In this document: positions 33,500 through 46,400 of the stretch, piece after piece
Layout of the letters: each line of letters opens with the position of its first letter
How positions within the stretch are numbered: the first letter of the stretch is position 1
Source: Reticulascus tulasneorum
Taxonomy: Eukaryota > Ascomycota > Sordariomycetes > Glomerellales > Reticulascaceae
Assembly: GCA_001557505.1 (NCBI GenBank)
Contig: LSAX01000009.1
Location: forward strand, 186,001-250,000
Length of the DNA stretch: 64,000 bases
Direction: 5' to 3'
Program-made: the position numbers and the translations under genes
Notes under the pieces: model-generated
The model's database searches: none
What the model was told of the DNA's origin: nothing
What the model saw: only the letters and a program-made list of their open reading frames with translations

Positions 33500-34795
33500 T
33501 CACTTTTGGTCTTTCATTGCCGCCTTTGCCTTTTTGAGTGTCTCTTTAATATCTTCACCCCAAAGCCAATTAAATCGACTTCCAAACGCTTCTTTCAATT
33601 TCTGAACATTATCGCCAACCTCACTGTCCATGAAACCAAGGGTCTTTCCATTCAATATACTCAAGCGTACCAACTCCTGAGTTCTGGGCCTGCGAGCATG
33701 ATCATAGGCCCTAAAGGCCATTGCCAAATCTCCTACGCCCTCGGCTTCTCGAAGGAGATTGCTTAGAATATAAGCATCCTCCATAGCCATACCTGCGCCC
33801 GCGCCCATGTGCGGTGTCATTGCATGGGCAGCGTCACCCATGAGACAGATCCGGCCGCGAAAATAAGACTTATCATGCGGGACATGGAACAACGCCCACT
33901 TGTCTCGAGTACTGTATTGGGCAAGCAGGGACACCAGCTTGGGATGCCAACCCTCGAACTCCTGCAGCATCTCCTCTAGAGTGGACGGAGCGAGCCAAGC
34001 CTTGTGCATCCATCTACTACCTGGCGTAACTCTTGATGCAAACATGCTGATTAGAGCACCATGTGCAAGCCCGTAAGAAAGTATATACCCGCCAGGACCA
34101 ACGTGCATTTGTCCGTCCTTGGTATAATCCTCGCCGAGGGCTTCTTCAAACGCCGCACTTGGGACCATGGCGCGATAACAGTACTCCTCTGCGAAAGAAA
34201 CCTTTATGTGTTGGCCATAAAGATAGTCACGAGTCGCAGATCGGATGCCATCACATCCCACGATCGTGGATGCAGTTGCAGTTGTTCCGTCAGCGAACCG
34301 CAACTCTATGTCGCCGACAGGATCTGATCCAGGCTCTTTGATATCTACCAGCCTTTTGCTGAATGTTGCCGAGCCGACGGGAAGTAGTTGGACAAGTTCG
34401 TCAAGAAATCGTGCCCGGTGAACGCAGGATCGAGTTGGTAAGCCCGTGTGGAGAGCATGCTCACTGCGTCGAAGGTCAAACAACAGCTCACCAGCAGTGT
34501 CTCCAGCACCGCGACGGAATGAAAGAAAGGAATCGGCCATGTGTGGTGACTGGTTTGACGTTGCGTGGCGCTTGTAAGCCTCAAGCAAAGCCGGGTCTAT
34601 GAGACCAAGCGCTCGCACTGAATTTGGGCCGAAAGAAACACCGGCGCCGATTTCGCCAAAGCCGGGAGCAGATTCGTAGATGTGGAAGGGGACCTTCTGC
34701 CGCAGGAGGCCGACAGCGAGGGCGAGACCGCCGAGCCCGCCTCCCACGATCGCCACACTGAACGGCTTTGATGTAGAAGTAATTGGGGAAGACAT
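33500..34795 (-). CDS. FAD-dependent monooxygenase, salicylate hydroxylase-like (431 aa)
   Basis: Single exon. Start MSSPITSTSKPF at 34795; the frame extends 30 codons upstream but the usual family start is a few residues before the FAD motif. GxGxxG dinucleotide motif VAIVGGGLGGLALAVGL at about 14-30. The DG motif is STIVGCDGIRSATRDYL and the FAD ribityl motif is GRICLMGDAAHAMTPHMGAG, followed by GMAMEDAYIL. Complete class A flavoprotein hydroxylase length. These enzymes use NAD(P)H and O2 to hydroxylate aromatic substrates such as salicylate or intermediates of secondary metabolism. The substrate is not predictable and no cluster partner is present. It is inserted between the HET and helicase genes on the same strand and is absent from the second copy of that arrangement. 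Confidence 0.92.
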   Translation of the reverse strand: MSSPITSTSKPFSVAIVGGGLGGLALAVGLLRQKVPFHIYESAPGFGEIGAGVSFGPNSVRALGLIDPALLEAYKRHATSNQSPHMADSFLSFRRGAGDTAGELLFDLRRSEHALHTGLPTRSCVHRARFLDELVQLLPVGSATFSKRLVDIKEPGSDPVGDIELRFADGTTATASTIVGCDGIRSATRDYLYGQHIKVSFAEEYCYRAMVPSAAFEEALGEDYTKDGQMHVGPGGYILSYGLAHGALISMFASRVTPGSRWMHKAWLAPSTLEEMLQEFEGWHPKLVSLLAQYSTRDKWALFHVPHDKSYFRGRICLMGDAAHAMTPHMGAGAGMAMEDAYILSNLLREAEGVGDLAMAFRAYDHARRPRTQELVRLSILNGKTLGFMDSEVGDNVQKLKEAFGSRFNWLWGEDIKETLKKAKAAMKDQK

Positions 34796-35520
34796 GACTG
34801 GGGGATATGGATGGATGCATTGATCGACTTCAAGAGGTCTTCTCTTCAGCTTTATATATTCAAGAAGCAAATCACTTGGCAGCATCTAGATATACGGCTC
34901 CATATGGTTAGAGGATGGGGACTGGCGCCGGTTCCCGTACTGCTCGTATATTCAGGTACCCCGATTGGCGGGCAGGTCACTGGTGGGAAACAGATTACGC
35001 TAGCAACGGAATAAGTCCTGCGGCGGTGATATAATATTTTAGTGCACGACAGTTTTCAACTTCTCTATTGAGGGATTCGGTAGTTATTCTAGACCCACTC
35101 GAAGGCTGGTGTATGGACAGGACAAGCTCCATGAAACATTGATTACGCATTCCAATTAGAAATCTGGTTACTAATAAGTGGCACAAAAGAAACTGCAAGG
35201 TCTCAAAGAGCATTATGTGTGGCATATAATGTTGATATGAGACACTGAAGATTGCATTATGAGTGAGTGTAGCTTGTCCAGTCTTGCTGTTCGTCTAAGT
35301 CTCTCTTTACTGGAAAGTAATCCCTACTTCCGCCGCTGAATGTGTGAGCCAATTAGGCTGTCTACTGTGATATTAGTACATGAGCACCCAACATGCCCTG
35401 TACATATATCGAGTGATAGTTATTGGCCATGATCTCTCGAACATCGGTGCAGTTTACCGACACTCGAAGGGATACTTCTCTTCTCCTATGAATGTTCTTA
35501 GCGCATCTGTGACGTCTTCA
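34796..35520. other. Intergenic region
   Basis: Promoter of the monooxygenase and 3' flank of the helicase gene. No gene seen. Confidence 0.6.
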
Positions 35521-38500
35521 TTACTCAAAACCCATTTCCGCAATCTTCAATTTCCACCGCTGCTGAGACCTCATTTCCTATAATCCGTTAGGCATGGTCC
35601 CAATCACGAAATGATTGAGTTTCACTCACCTCCTCCACGCTGTTCTTTATTACATATCTCGTCACGAGGACTTCTTTTCCTTGCCCATACCGAATAGCTC
35701 TCGCAATAGCTTGGTTCTCGACACTAGGGTTCCATTGCAGCTCGACAATAAAGACTCGACTTGCGCAGGTCAAATTCAAACTTGACAAGGTTAGCATCAT
35801 ATCGAATGGGAACAAAGAGAGTACAAAAGGGACATATGCCTTACCCGAAAGCACCAGTCCCGGTTGTCATAATCAGCACATGCATGTTATCATCCGTGGC
35901 AAAATCATCAAGTTTCTTCTGTCGTTTTGGCAAGGGACACTCGCCGTCAATACGAAGATACGGCACTCCTGCTTCATCCAGGTGCTTCGCCACCAAGCTC
36001 AGAGTCCTAGTCCAGCAAGAGAAGATAATGCTACCAATATCAGATTTCACTTTCTTAGCGCGCAGGAAACAATTGAATTACCTCTTCGTCAGCAAAAGGT
36101 CTTCCTTGACATCCCTAATCAGTGCTCTCATTTTTGTTGAATGACCTTCAGGTCGAAAGTAACGGGCGTCATCTTCTTCGTCATGAGTCAGTCTGGACAA
36201 TATATCTGACATTTCATTATCCGAGTTCCCGTTTCCTGTCTGAGATGGTGACGGCGGATCATTCTGCAGAGCTTTACCCCATCGAATGCAAACGGGGCAA
36301 TGCTGTGTCTGATTGTCGCCGGTGGAAGAGCTTGTGTCAATCAAACATTCTGAGCATAACACATGGTTGCAGACTTCAACGAAAGTATTGTAGATCTTAT
36401 TTGATCCAAGAATAGGCATAGGCTGCTGGCATCCAGAACATGTAATCTCGGCATTCTCGATAGCGCCAACCGCAGCCTCTCTCTCATCTCGATAGCTGCG
36501 ACGTTGCCACGAAAAGGGTTGTTGGAACGTTCCATGATTGCAAAGAATTCGCATCTGAAGATTAGCTTGGAAGAGGCCAAACTTCGAGCTCTTTTCCAGT
36601 TCACCAACACGCTGCTTGATGATTCTTCCTAGGATATTTTGCGTTTTCAGGTACTGCTCTCGCTCCTCCGGTGTGAATTCTAGTTCTCGCACTCTCTCTT
36701 TGAGGGCTGGTAAATCTAGTAGCTCTTTCGTTCTGCGGAGACAGAGGGAATCTAGGAGCATCACTAGTCTCTCTTTTACTTTCGCGGGATTCTCATCACT
36801 GTGCTGCTCGAAAGGTACCTCGATGTACCGGCGGAAGACGGCGATGCTGTCGAATGGCCTAGCCTTGATGAAGGCAAAGAGTGCGCCAATGTCCGCCAGC
36901 TTGTTCTGAATTGGAGTACCAGTGAGACACCAACGAGAGTTGGCTGCTAGGTCTGCACATGTCCGGTGGAATGTCGTTGCTGGCCGCCGAATGATATGGG
37001 CTATGCATGTTAGCAAAGTTTCATACCGAGCTGCCAAACTCAGTAGAGACTTGCCTTCGTCAAGGACGACCCTGTACCATCCAATCTTGTGGAGTATGCT
37101 AGAATGCGCTGCATACTCAGCAGACAACGTATTATAGGTTGTGACAACAATATCTGAATCCTCAAACTCGTCAAGGTTTAATTCCCTTCCTGGACCGTGG
37201 TATCTAATGACTTTAAGACTCCCATCCAAGTGCCTGTTTGAAAAGTTAGAAGGGGCGATACACCAGCATCATGCAACTTACAATCTGATTTCGTTTGACC
37301 AGTTGTTTATGAGCACTGTGCATGTCAACTTTCTAGTCAAATAGAGTCAAATAGGTCAAATAGCCTTTACTCACAAGCAGACGAAACAACCACTAGTGTT
37401 GAACGTGAGTACCTCAATGCTCTGTTGGTGTCGTCACCTGTCCTTTGTTGATCGGCCCAGTTCTGGCCGTCTTCGAGTGTCTGGACGATAAGAGCGAGGA
37501 TAGACAGGGACTTTCCCATTCCCATCTCATCCGCCAAGATTCCACCTCCCTTCTCGTCTGGTCGAAGCCGCGATCGGTTTTTCGTGATTCTGTGATAGTA
37601 CCTAGGTAGTCACATCAACAAATGTATCTGTCTTACAATAGTTCGACAACTAACCAGACTTGGCCATTTTCGACCTTTGGTTGCCATAATCTATAGTCTT
37701 CCTGGATTTCCCCTGACTCCCTTTCTAGCATAAAGCCCAGCGCTTCTTTCTGGTGACTGTACAGTGTAAGCGGATGTTCCAACTAGGACATCAAATACTC
37801 ACGGAAGAAGCTCCTTGGTGAGCTTGCTGCTTCCGTTCACTTGATTGATCTGTCTCCCTTTCCCAAGAGAACCGTATACATCTAACATCATTTGTCGCAG
37901 CTGGTCACCACGTGGAGGCCCTCTCGCTGTCCCTCCTCTCGCGACTTCTTTATGGACTTCAATTTCCAATTGGTTCATTTCCTTAAAAGCCAAAAAGTGC
38001 GGGTTCTCGTATTTACTGCCCCGCCTGTCGTGTTCTGGTCGCTGCAGCCAGAGTTTACAGCCAGAGAGCTTGTCTCCAACGTTCCTTCCCATGCTCCTCG
38101 GCCCGTAGATATTGACATCAACTTTCACCATTGCCTCTGACGCTTTCTTTGCTCGGCCGATTGTCTCTCGAAGAGTACGTGTTGGTGCCACGGCTTCGAA
38201 CTCGATCGCCTGCTGGTTGAGAAGATTTTCTAGTGCCTTGTTCATATTCGATCTGAAATATCCGAAATCGGTTCCGTCATCTTTGAAGGAGAGAAGTATA
38301 TGATCTGGCTGCTGCGCCAGAGAAAACCGCTGGTATTGCATATTCGATGCAGGGTCCGATTGATCAAGTTTCTTATCAATCACGGCCATTTCGCCAACAA
38401 GCTTAACGTCGACTCGATGAATCTAGCCACATTGCGACGTTATTAGCAAATCACAGAAGGTTACTGGCTTCTGCTCCTACCATTCCATAGCAGACGCTGT

Positions 38501-38954
38501 CTATTGTGTCCTCGTCTTCGTTAGACGAGGATTGGCCGTCGGAGCTTGTTGTGCTCGAGTCGACGGCAAGCGAAGGAGTGTTCCGTGAATGCTGTGTCGA
38601 AGGGGACGAACCCGACGATAGATTCAGCGTTGCCGCCCATTCCTCTAGCCCTTGGCTCAAGTCGTAGTATGAACTGTCCGTTGCCTCAACGTTGTTGATC
38701 GCTGCCATCTGGTCCCCATTGCCGAATGGGGAGTTCAGCAAATCCCCAAATACATCACTTAGAGAAGAAGACGGCGACTCCTCATGTGTTGGCACGTCGC
38801 TATGTTGTTTAGTGAGCATTCTTGTGCTTTGAAGGGAGTCTTACCTCGTAAGGTCTACATAGCCTTGGAATCCAAGTGCTGATCTTGCGCCATACCCACC
38901 GTCCTCGACAAAGTGATCTGTATCGTCATCGTTGAGTAGCCGCTTCAACGACAT
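35521..38954 (-). CDS. SNF2/RING helicase, diverged RAD5/RAD16-like (967 aa)
   Basis: Eleven exons: 38954-38845, 38799-38481, 38422-37803, 37756-37655, 37601-37375, 37315-37282, 37233-37055, 37000-36082, 36030-35845, 35780-35630, 35577-35521; all phases close to 2904 nt. Residues 1-100 are acidic and Ser-rich. A conserved fungal region follows (about 143-370, including VDVNIYGPRSMGRNVGDKLS). The ATPase N-lobe has GGGILADEMGMGKS (about 400) and DEAH (about 530), then SRWCLTGTPIQNKLADIG. A RING-like segment has CSGCQQP, CNHVLCSEC and CPVC (about 718-765). The C-lobe has SCWTRTL, LRIDGECPL and RAIRYGQGKE. The DEAH codon is interrupted by a GC-AG intron (37001-37054). The role is probably DNA translocation or remodelling with possible ubiquitin ligase activity. 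It is divergent from a NACHT gene 1.18 kb away. Confidence 0.9.
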
Positions 38955-40133
38955 TCTAATTCTCTGCTCACTCCGACAACTAGCTATGACTTCTAGCTCA
39001 ACGAATGATCTGTAGTGCCACGACCCCGCAAATTCGGTGTGCAGATCGATGTTCGCGATGTTTCCAACAATCCGAAGACAGGAAACCGTCCTGCTAGACC
39101 CGCATGGGCAATCTTACCGCAATGTAGCATTCGGGCAGGAGCCTTGTTCCAACGAACGACGGTCTCGCGTCTCCAGTGGCGCAGGAAGACTTTCTGTCCC
39201 GCAACACGGTCCATGCCCTAAAGTCCCGGATTCTGCATAGCCCCCGGCATCCATGCCGGCACAGCCACCACACAACTCTGAAGCCCACGTCGCCAATAAG
39301 GGCTTTGTCAAATGCCAACACGCGACCCGGAGTGTATGCAGGTCAAGTGTTTCATTTCGCAAGATAATATCAGATCCGCGCTTATTTCTCGTGCTCTTGT
39401 GAGTAACGAAGTTTATCCATGAGCAGTGGGACGACAAACTTCAGACTATGGAGTTTCTTCTATGTATTGCTACTTTTATGCATGGAGTGAGAACTCCTAT
39501 ATGATTCTCACTTGAATCCCCGCTGGCCATTTCTTGGTTCTTAGACTTCATGTAGATTTTGCTGTGAAGATCGCGATTCCAAGTTGGTGCAACAAGTGAC
39601 ACAAGCTGAGTAACCCACCACCGCTGTTCGACGAATTATCAAATTTCTCCAACAGGCAGAACAGCGTTAAACACACGAGTAAATTGATTTGACGTTGCGA
39701 GTGGAGAAGTCTGACCCTACAATTGGCCCGATTGGGACGGTTGAGCGTGGCAGTGCACATGGTTGCCTAACGCCGCACGCCCGAGTTCGGCTGAGAAGCG
39801 TCAGGCTGGGGATTCGGATCCGTCTCACCCCCAAAGAAGATATTGGTTAGCTGAGTTAAGGAAGCATGTTGCATAGTGTAGTGGAACCATAGGAGACTAA
39901 CTAGCGTGGCCGGCTGCCTCTTTCCACAGCCTCCTTTGGATCCGGGGTTAGGGTGAGGATTACAGTCCGCGGACACGGAATATTCGACAGACTGGGGCGC
40001 CTAGAATCCTTGTTTTTGATTTTGGTGACTAGTTGCTGGGATTGAAGTTCAACGGATCTTCCAGACCTTGAGGTTTGAGATATTCAGTGGCTGAACTCTA
40101 CCACCATCGTGATTCTATAGCAACACTGTGAAC
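38955..40133. promoter_or_regulatory. Divergent intergenic region between SNF2/RING helicase and NACHT gene
   Basis: 1.18 kb separating two genes transcribed away from each other, so it carries both promoters. Short open frames occur on both strands (39015-39437, 39767-39976) without motifs or ordered coding signal; I treat them as chance. No specific operator could be defined. Confidence 0.5.
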
Positions 40134-43100
40134 ATGGACCGAGGGAGAGAAAAGCTAGGCGAAAGCCTCAGTAGGTTTCAGTCAGGCCTGGCCCCGAGAG
40201 AATTGAAAGAGTTTGACTCGACGACAATGAACGATGTGAGGAGGGAAATTGTCTTGATTCAACAAGGCCAAGATCATGTCAAAACATTGATGAATCTCCC
40301 TCGGATACAACCATTCCTTGATGGAATGGAGCATCTCGAAAAGACTATGCGCGTATTCGTAGATGCTCCAGATACTGCGGAGCTCATGGGGTGTGTCTGG
40401 GGTCCAGTGCGGTTTCTGTTGAGGGTATGGCCACCATATTATCAAAACAATACTCAGAATCACAGGTTTGAATCGCACATAGCTGATGAGTGCACATAGA
40501 TCGCAAGCCAGTTAGATCAAGCCTTCGACAGCTTACTCGAGGAATATCAGCGACTGGGAATCGAAATCTCCTCACTGTTCGAGTATGTGACATTATTTCG
40601 AGAGTCCGTAGAGATCAGGATATGCCTTGCAAACCTCTACGAGGACGTACTCAAATTTCATCAAATAGCTATGAAGCTCTTTAGAGGACGAAGTACACTC
40701 ATACCACAGTGCTTCATGGGATGTTGAGCCTGCCCAACTAACATGCTCATAGTTTGGAAGAAAGTCTTCAAAGCATCATGGAAAGATCTGGACGAAACCT
40801 TTAAAATGTTTAGCGAAAGCCTCAAGCTACACGCCCAAGTTATTGAGAATCAAGGCTACAATATCCGGACACCAACGAGTTCGCATTTCAGCTCTCAGTC
40901 TCAGTCCCCGTCCCCGTCCCAGTCAAGAACACCCATCCTTGACAAGCACCTCATAGTGGAACAAGTTGGCAAATACCGAAGCCGCCTATTTCTTCTCTGG
41001 AAAGCGTTTGATCAAGAAGAGGCAAGCAGAAAGCGGAAGCAGAAAACTCAGGTCATTAAGTGGATCTCTGCGTCGGTTAACACGGAGATCTACCACAACG
41101 ACTACTGCGAAAGGCGGAAAATATGCCCGAAAAGTGGACGGTGGCTATTTGAGCAGTATGATAAGGTTACTCACTGGATCATGGAAGACCCGCCCACTCA
41201 TTCTCTGCTTTGGGTCCACGGGAAAAAAGGAGCTGGTGAGACATACGATTGTAGGCCGCCACTATATTTTGCGTCCTAACATAATATAGGGAAAACCATC
41301 CTGTCATCTCTCATAGTAGAAGAATGCAGGAAGCTCATAAACGAAGAAAGAATACCCTCAGAGTGTACAGCAAGTTACTTCTACTGCCAAGAAGGCGATC
41401 CAAGCCACAATACCAGTCTTAGCGTCTTTAAGGGCATCTTGCACCAACTCGTTCTCGAAAACGAAGATCTAATCCCTTCATGCTACGAGAAGGCTGGAAA
41501 TAGTGGCCAGCAGATTCTTAGCAGCGCTGAGACGGCAAAAGCACTCCTAGAACTCTTCTTCGAAAGCAGCCCTAGGCAGTATATCATTATCGACGGCCTG
41601 GACGAGTGCAAGGTCTCCGAGCTGAGGCAAGTAGTACAGTTCTTCACGACCATGGTAGAACGATGCGATGTACGCGACCCGGGGAAACTGAGGCTGCTGT
41701 TTATGAGCCTGTATCAGCTGGACATGAAGCGAATGCTGGATTCAGCGAGCATCTTGGATCTGCAGGAATCCGACAACGCCAAAGATATAAAACAGTATGT
41801 GAAGAAAAGGTTGGAGGAGAGGGAAAAGGACCCTCATACGCGTTTCAATCTTGAGGACATAGAGATGGGATACATAAAAAATCTCATCGCAAAACGCTGT
41901 GAGGGTAAGTGAGCTTTGAGGCAACCTACAATGTTGGCTTGATTCTAACACAGTTGTAGGCATGTTTCTCTATGCATATCTCGCGATGGAGTACCTCCTC
42001 CAGCAACAAACAAAAGGGGATCTTCTCGAGAAGGTTACAGAAGACATGCTCCCCCGTGGTCTCGAGGAATCGTAAGTTTCCCGATGAGATTCCCAGATCA
42101 GCACTAACGCGATGTTTCAGCTACGAAATAATCATCGGACAGATCAAAAGCAAGCTCGAGAAAAAATCGGCATCCCATTGGAAAAAAGCGGTTATGCTAC
42201 TAGGCTGGCTTGTCTGCTCAAAGCGCCCCTTGCAATGGCACGAGATCCAAGCGATCCTCGCATTCGAGGCCGACCGAGGCGAGATGGACTTCGATATGAA
42301 TATGATTCGCGATGATATTACTGAAATATGTGGATCAATTGTGCAGGTGCTTCCTGGAAACCAAGTTAAATTGATACATCAGACTGCCAGGACGTGAGTA
42401 TATGCAAAAGCTCTAACAGAAGATGAACTAACCGGGCTAGATACGTTGTACATAACAAATATGTCCGCGAACAAGAAGTGCAATGCGATCTTGCGATCCT
42501 CTGCCTGCGATACCTTTCTCTAAAGTGTTTCAGCTCTCAATACAACGAGTCGGATAGGCGAGCTCAGGCCCTCCAGGGATACTTCTCCTTCCAAGATTAT
42601 GCAATATCCCGCTGGTCTGCGCATATCGAAACGCTCCTGGAGAGAAACGTAGATGTCTTTTCCAACCCAAGCTACGAGCGAGCTTTTAATGATGCGCTGG
42701 CTGAGTTCACAAACGTACACCACGATGGCCTGAAACACACACCACATCCAGACCTGCCTGCGGATCGTTGTGCGGCATTCCAACGCTATATCTTCCACGA
42801 TAGGTTGCGTCATGTCTGGAGCCACATCTACACTCACCAGAGAAGCGTTTTCGAAACACGCAACAAAGTCAGCATTACCTCTCTCGAGCACGCCCTCGAG
42901 AAGAATAGAGAGGTTCTGGAGAGCCTAAGTCCTGGCACCATAGCGAAAGGCAAGGACACGTTGGAGTTATACTACGGCGCCAATTTTTATAAGTGTAGCC
43001 GTACGCTCTGTGACTTCTTCTTTCAAGGCTTCGATTCCGAGAAAGAACGAAACAATCACTACAACCGGCATGATCGACCCTTTCCATGTCCCGTTGCGAG

Positions 43101-43404
43101 CTGTGCACAAGCGCCGTTCGGCTTCTCATCTAATAAGGATAAGGAGCGGCATGTCCGGCAATACCATCCCGAGCAAAGCGAGCATCCATCAGCTTTCGTG
43201 CAGCCAAGTCGGAGACAGGAGAACGCGAGATTTCCGTGTACCATCTGCGGTAAGAGCTTCACGAGGAACATTAACTTGAAAGGGCACACTCGTAGTCATT
43301 TCGGAGAGAGACCGTTCGCGTGCTCCACTTGTGGAAAAGCCTTTACGAGGTTGAATGATTGCCGAAGGCATGAAAAGATCCACATTCGGCGGCCGCCGGC
43401 GTAG
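40134..43404 (+). CDS. NACHT (STAND/NLR-like) protein with C-terminal C2H2 zinc fingers (976 aa)
   Basis: Exons 40134-40424, 40500-40692, 40753-41235, 41290-41904, 41960-42071, 42121-42393, 42441-43404; phases close to 2931 nt. The N-terminal helical domain (about 1-180) is the type common in fungal STAND proteins (MGCVWGPVRFLLR, then AFDSLLEEYQRLG and LYEDVLKFHQ). A Ser/Pro/Gln linker follows. NACHT: Walker A GKKGAGKT (about 317-324, assembled by splicing) and Walker B YIIIDGLDEC (about 420). A winged-helix-like segment follows (WKKAVMLLGWLVCSKRPLQW). Instead of WD40, ankyrin or TPR repeats, the C-terminus has four C2H2 units (about 839, 869, 919, 948), the last two canonical (CTICGKSFTRNINLKGHTRSH minus linker; CSTCGKAFTR...HEKIH). 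I infer a nucleotide-switched sensor with nucleic-acid or protein binding fingers. Divergent partner of the helicase. Confidence 0.93.
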
Positions 43405-46400
43405 TCCGGATTACGAGCAGTCACCGGTCTTGATATGTTGGCTTGGTCAAATTCAAAGTCATTACTAAGGTTCTGAATTAGGTAGTGGATAGTGTGAGAA
43501 TAGATGAATGAATCGCAAGGTTTCAAAAACAAAAGGATGATCCTAGCAGGGCTTGTTAGCACGTCAGCGGGAGCCGCAGAGCCTCAATGCTCAACTGACC
43601 TCTGATGTGGCCTGACCCCGAAAGTTCATCCCTGAATCGCCATCGTTCAATCACTCCCGTGCATGTGGCAACTGATATTGGCTGGTACAAACCTTAAAAG
43701 AACTGGATAACTGAATGATCTAGTCGATATCACTCTTGGCCGCGCACTGCGATGTGTAGTTTCCAATCTAACCTACTACTATGTAGCAACTACCGAATCT
43801 AAGAAAAATGAGCTTGAATAAGGTCCTGCTGAAGACCCTGATCGCGCCGAGGACGCATTACAAACAGCCTAGCAGGCAGGCTAGCGCTGAGTCTATTCCA
43901 AGGACGCAGCCGCATGATCAGCACTGATCGACTGTGTTCCTAGATCCCGAAACCTGGAAATACCGCTCTGTGCCGTCTCACGGTAGCGTGATTGTGATTA
44001 TTTTTTCTTCTTTACCTCCTCGTACCCACCATACCGCCTCGGGAAAGATGGGCCCGACTCCGAGGTGGTTGTTGAGATGCGGCTTGGTTGTGGTTGTGTG
44101 GGCCATACCGTGCAGCGAGTCTATGTGTGGTGTGGACCACGGCTCGGCTTTCGAGCTGTGCGGTACGAGACGGGTCATCGGGACTCTTCGTTTCTCTTTG
44201 ATCCGACAGCTGGCATTAGCTTGGGACGGCGGGGGATACGTGGTGGAACTCCCTCTGCTCTGTAGAATGTCCCGCCAAGTTGAACAACCGGGGAAGCCAA
44301 TCCCAATGGAACCGAATTGTCGTCAACGAAATGTCAGCTTTGCCAAAACCCAAGTACAAACAGTTCCAAATCCGATACAGAGTCTTACGGCTGGAAATGG
44401 CGCGGGTGTGGGATTTTGGCGTTCCCGACCAATTCCCTTGGCGTCGTTGAAACGGACGACCGGCACCTCGCATCTGGCCGCGACACGCTGCTCTTTCGTC
44501 GCAACATGCCCTACAAACTCTGCTAGCGGCTTGTCTGGGGCTGGCATGCAGGAGCAGCAATACTCTGGAGCTTCTGGTGTGAGTGGGCCACGAACTCGGC
44601 GCGGAAACAACGGCGTGATGATGCAGTAAAGTGTCCAGACCATAGTTCAAGTTCGGAAGGTAGACGGCCAATGACATGAGGTTCGCCTGGCGGGTGGCGA
44701 AGGGCAATCATCGGCGGTGGTGGAGTGTTTAACCGGCAGGGAGTGTGGCGAGTGTACACTTGAGAACGGTGGTGCGAGGAAATCTTTGATGATCATTGAA
44801 TTGGGACGAAGGGGTTTTGGTGGGATGATGTTGCATTCCAGAAGAATTGATTGCCCTCAATCAGCGGCTTTTTACTGAGAACTCTAGCGATACGACAGAG
44901 TCGCTTCTGCCGCTTGATGAGCCATTAAGCACCACCCATGTCATGGGCTGTCCATCTACCATTTATGTTGATGGAATTGAAACTGCAAAATAAAATGACG
45001 GCGCAGAATCCTTTTGCCAGCGTAGATTCATTCGCTGGGTGTTCTTTCGGTCTTCGAGATGCCCTGGTATCGCCGTGGGCTGTCTCCCAGAGCAATCTGC
45101 GCCTTGGTTCCCAGGAGCAGGGCAATCAGGGCGCTTCCCTCCAGACTTCTATAAACGGCCATCCCATCTGGGGATAACTATACATACCGCTACCGATCCA
45201 GATTACGTGCAGGCAGCCGAGCCACGGTTCGATATTGCTAGCCCGCTGCTACAACGACGCTCGCATGTCACGGGGCGTTGATGGCTGGCCTGGAAGCAAT
45301 GGGGAAGCCACGGAAGAATAGACCCTGCAACTGAAAGCCCGGCAGGCATGCGGCGGCTCCATATTTGGCTTGCGTATGTAATCCGGGCATATTCACCCGC
45401 CTTTGAAGGCGTGAATGGGATGCTACCGAAGGCTACCGGATAGTGAACAGAGCGTGGTAACATAGATGATCGCACACCGGCAGTGACTGCTGGATGCCGT
45501 GACATGACACCGAGCACACCGTGTAGGCGCGACCAGTCCAAGCCTCACTAGTTTCTCGACATGGCGATGACATCCCCAGCAACTCGTCAATACGGCCAGC
45601 AAATGCCAAAGTCGACGGCAGTTGGGCCAATGTTAGCCATTGCATGTGCCGTCTGACGAAACTGGGTCCGTTCTCTCTAATCACTGACTAAAAGCCACTG
45701 GAATAGAACTTGCCCGTCGCCACACTTTGACGATCACCGGGTACAGGGGAGTGTGGCTCGCGGCGACGTCACAGCTAGGAGGTTCGGGCCAATTGCATCG
45801 TAGTGGATAGGAAGCAGGAGTTGCCGGGAGGTAGGTGGTGTGCGACAGGGTGTACTGGACTCCGTGAGTATGCGGTGCCATGTGGACTCTGACGAGCAGA
45901 GACGGATTACAGAGGAGCTCATCTTGAAGACTGGACATCATCGTAGTGGGACGGGGGACTCGGTGATTCGCGCCTGGAAGCACCTTGCGACGTATCCAGC
46001 CTGCTAGTCACATCCAATATCTTGTCCGAACACCAATTGGTCTAGCCTTGTCGAGCTACTCAGAGACTGGTAAAAGCCAGAGCGAAGGGAAATGATCTAC
46101 AACGGGGGCAGTAAGAGCCAAATTGCGTTTCCCCAATTTCCCGATGATGCGTGGGCTGGTTCAGTGGTCCGGGGACACAGAGTCTGGGGAAGACAAGGAT
46201 ACTGCCTGATTGGCGACTAGATCCCAGGGGTGTCAGGTGCGCATGGTTTTTTGGGTCGGCGGCCGGCTAGGATGGGATTAGATTGGGGCGCTCAAGATTC
46301 GTGTCTGGCACAAAGTAGTGTCGATTATGGAGATGCTAGAACAGCCCACCAGTGCGATTTGGGGTAGGCGTTGGGGATGGGTGGTGGACGTCGAATTGGC

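Noticed and set aside
43934..44629. 231-codon plus-strand open frame in the gene desert
   Set aside because: Odd composition, no domain or signal, overlapped by several frames on both strands; no splice partners.
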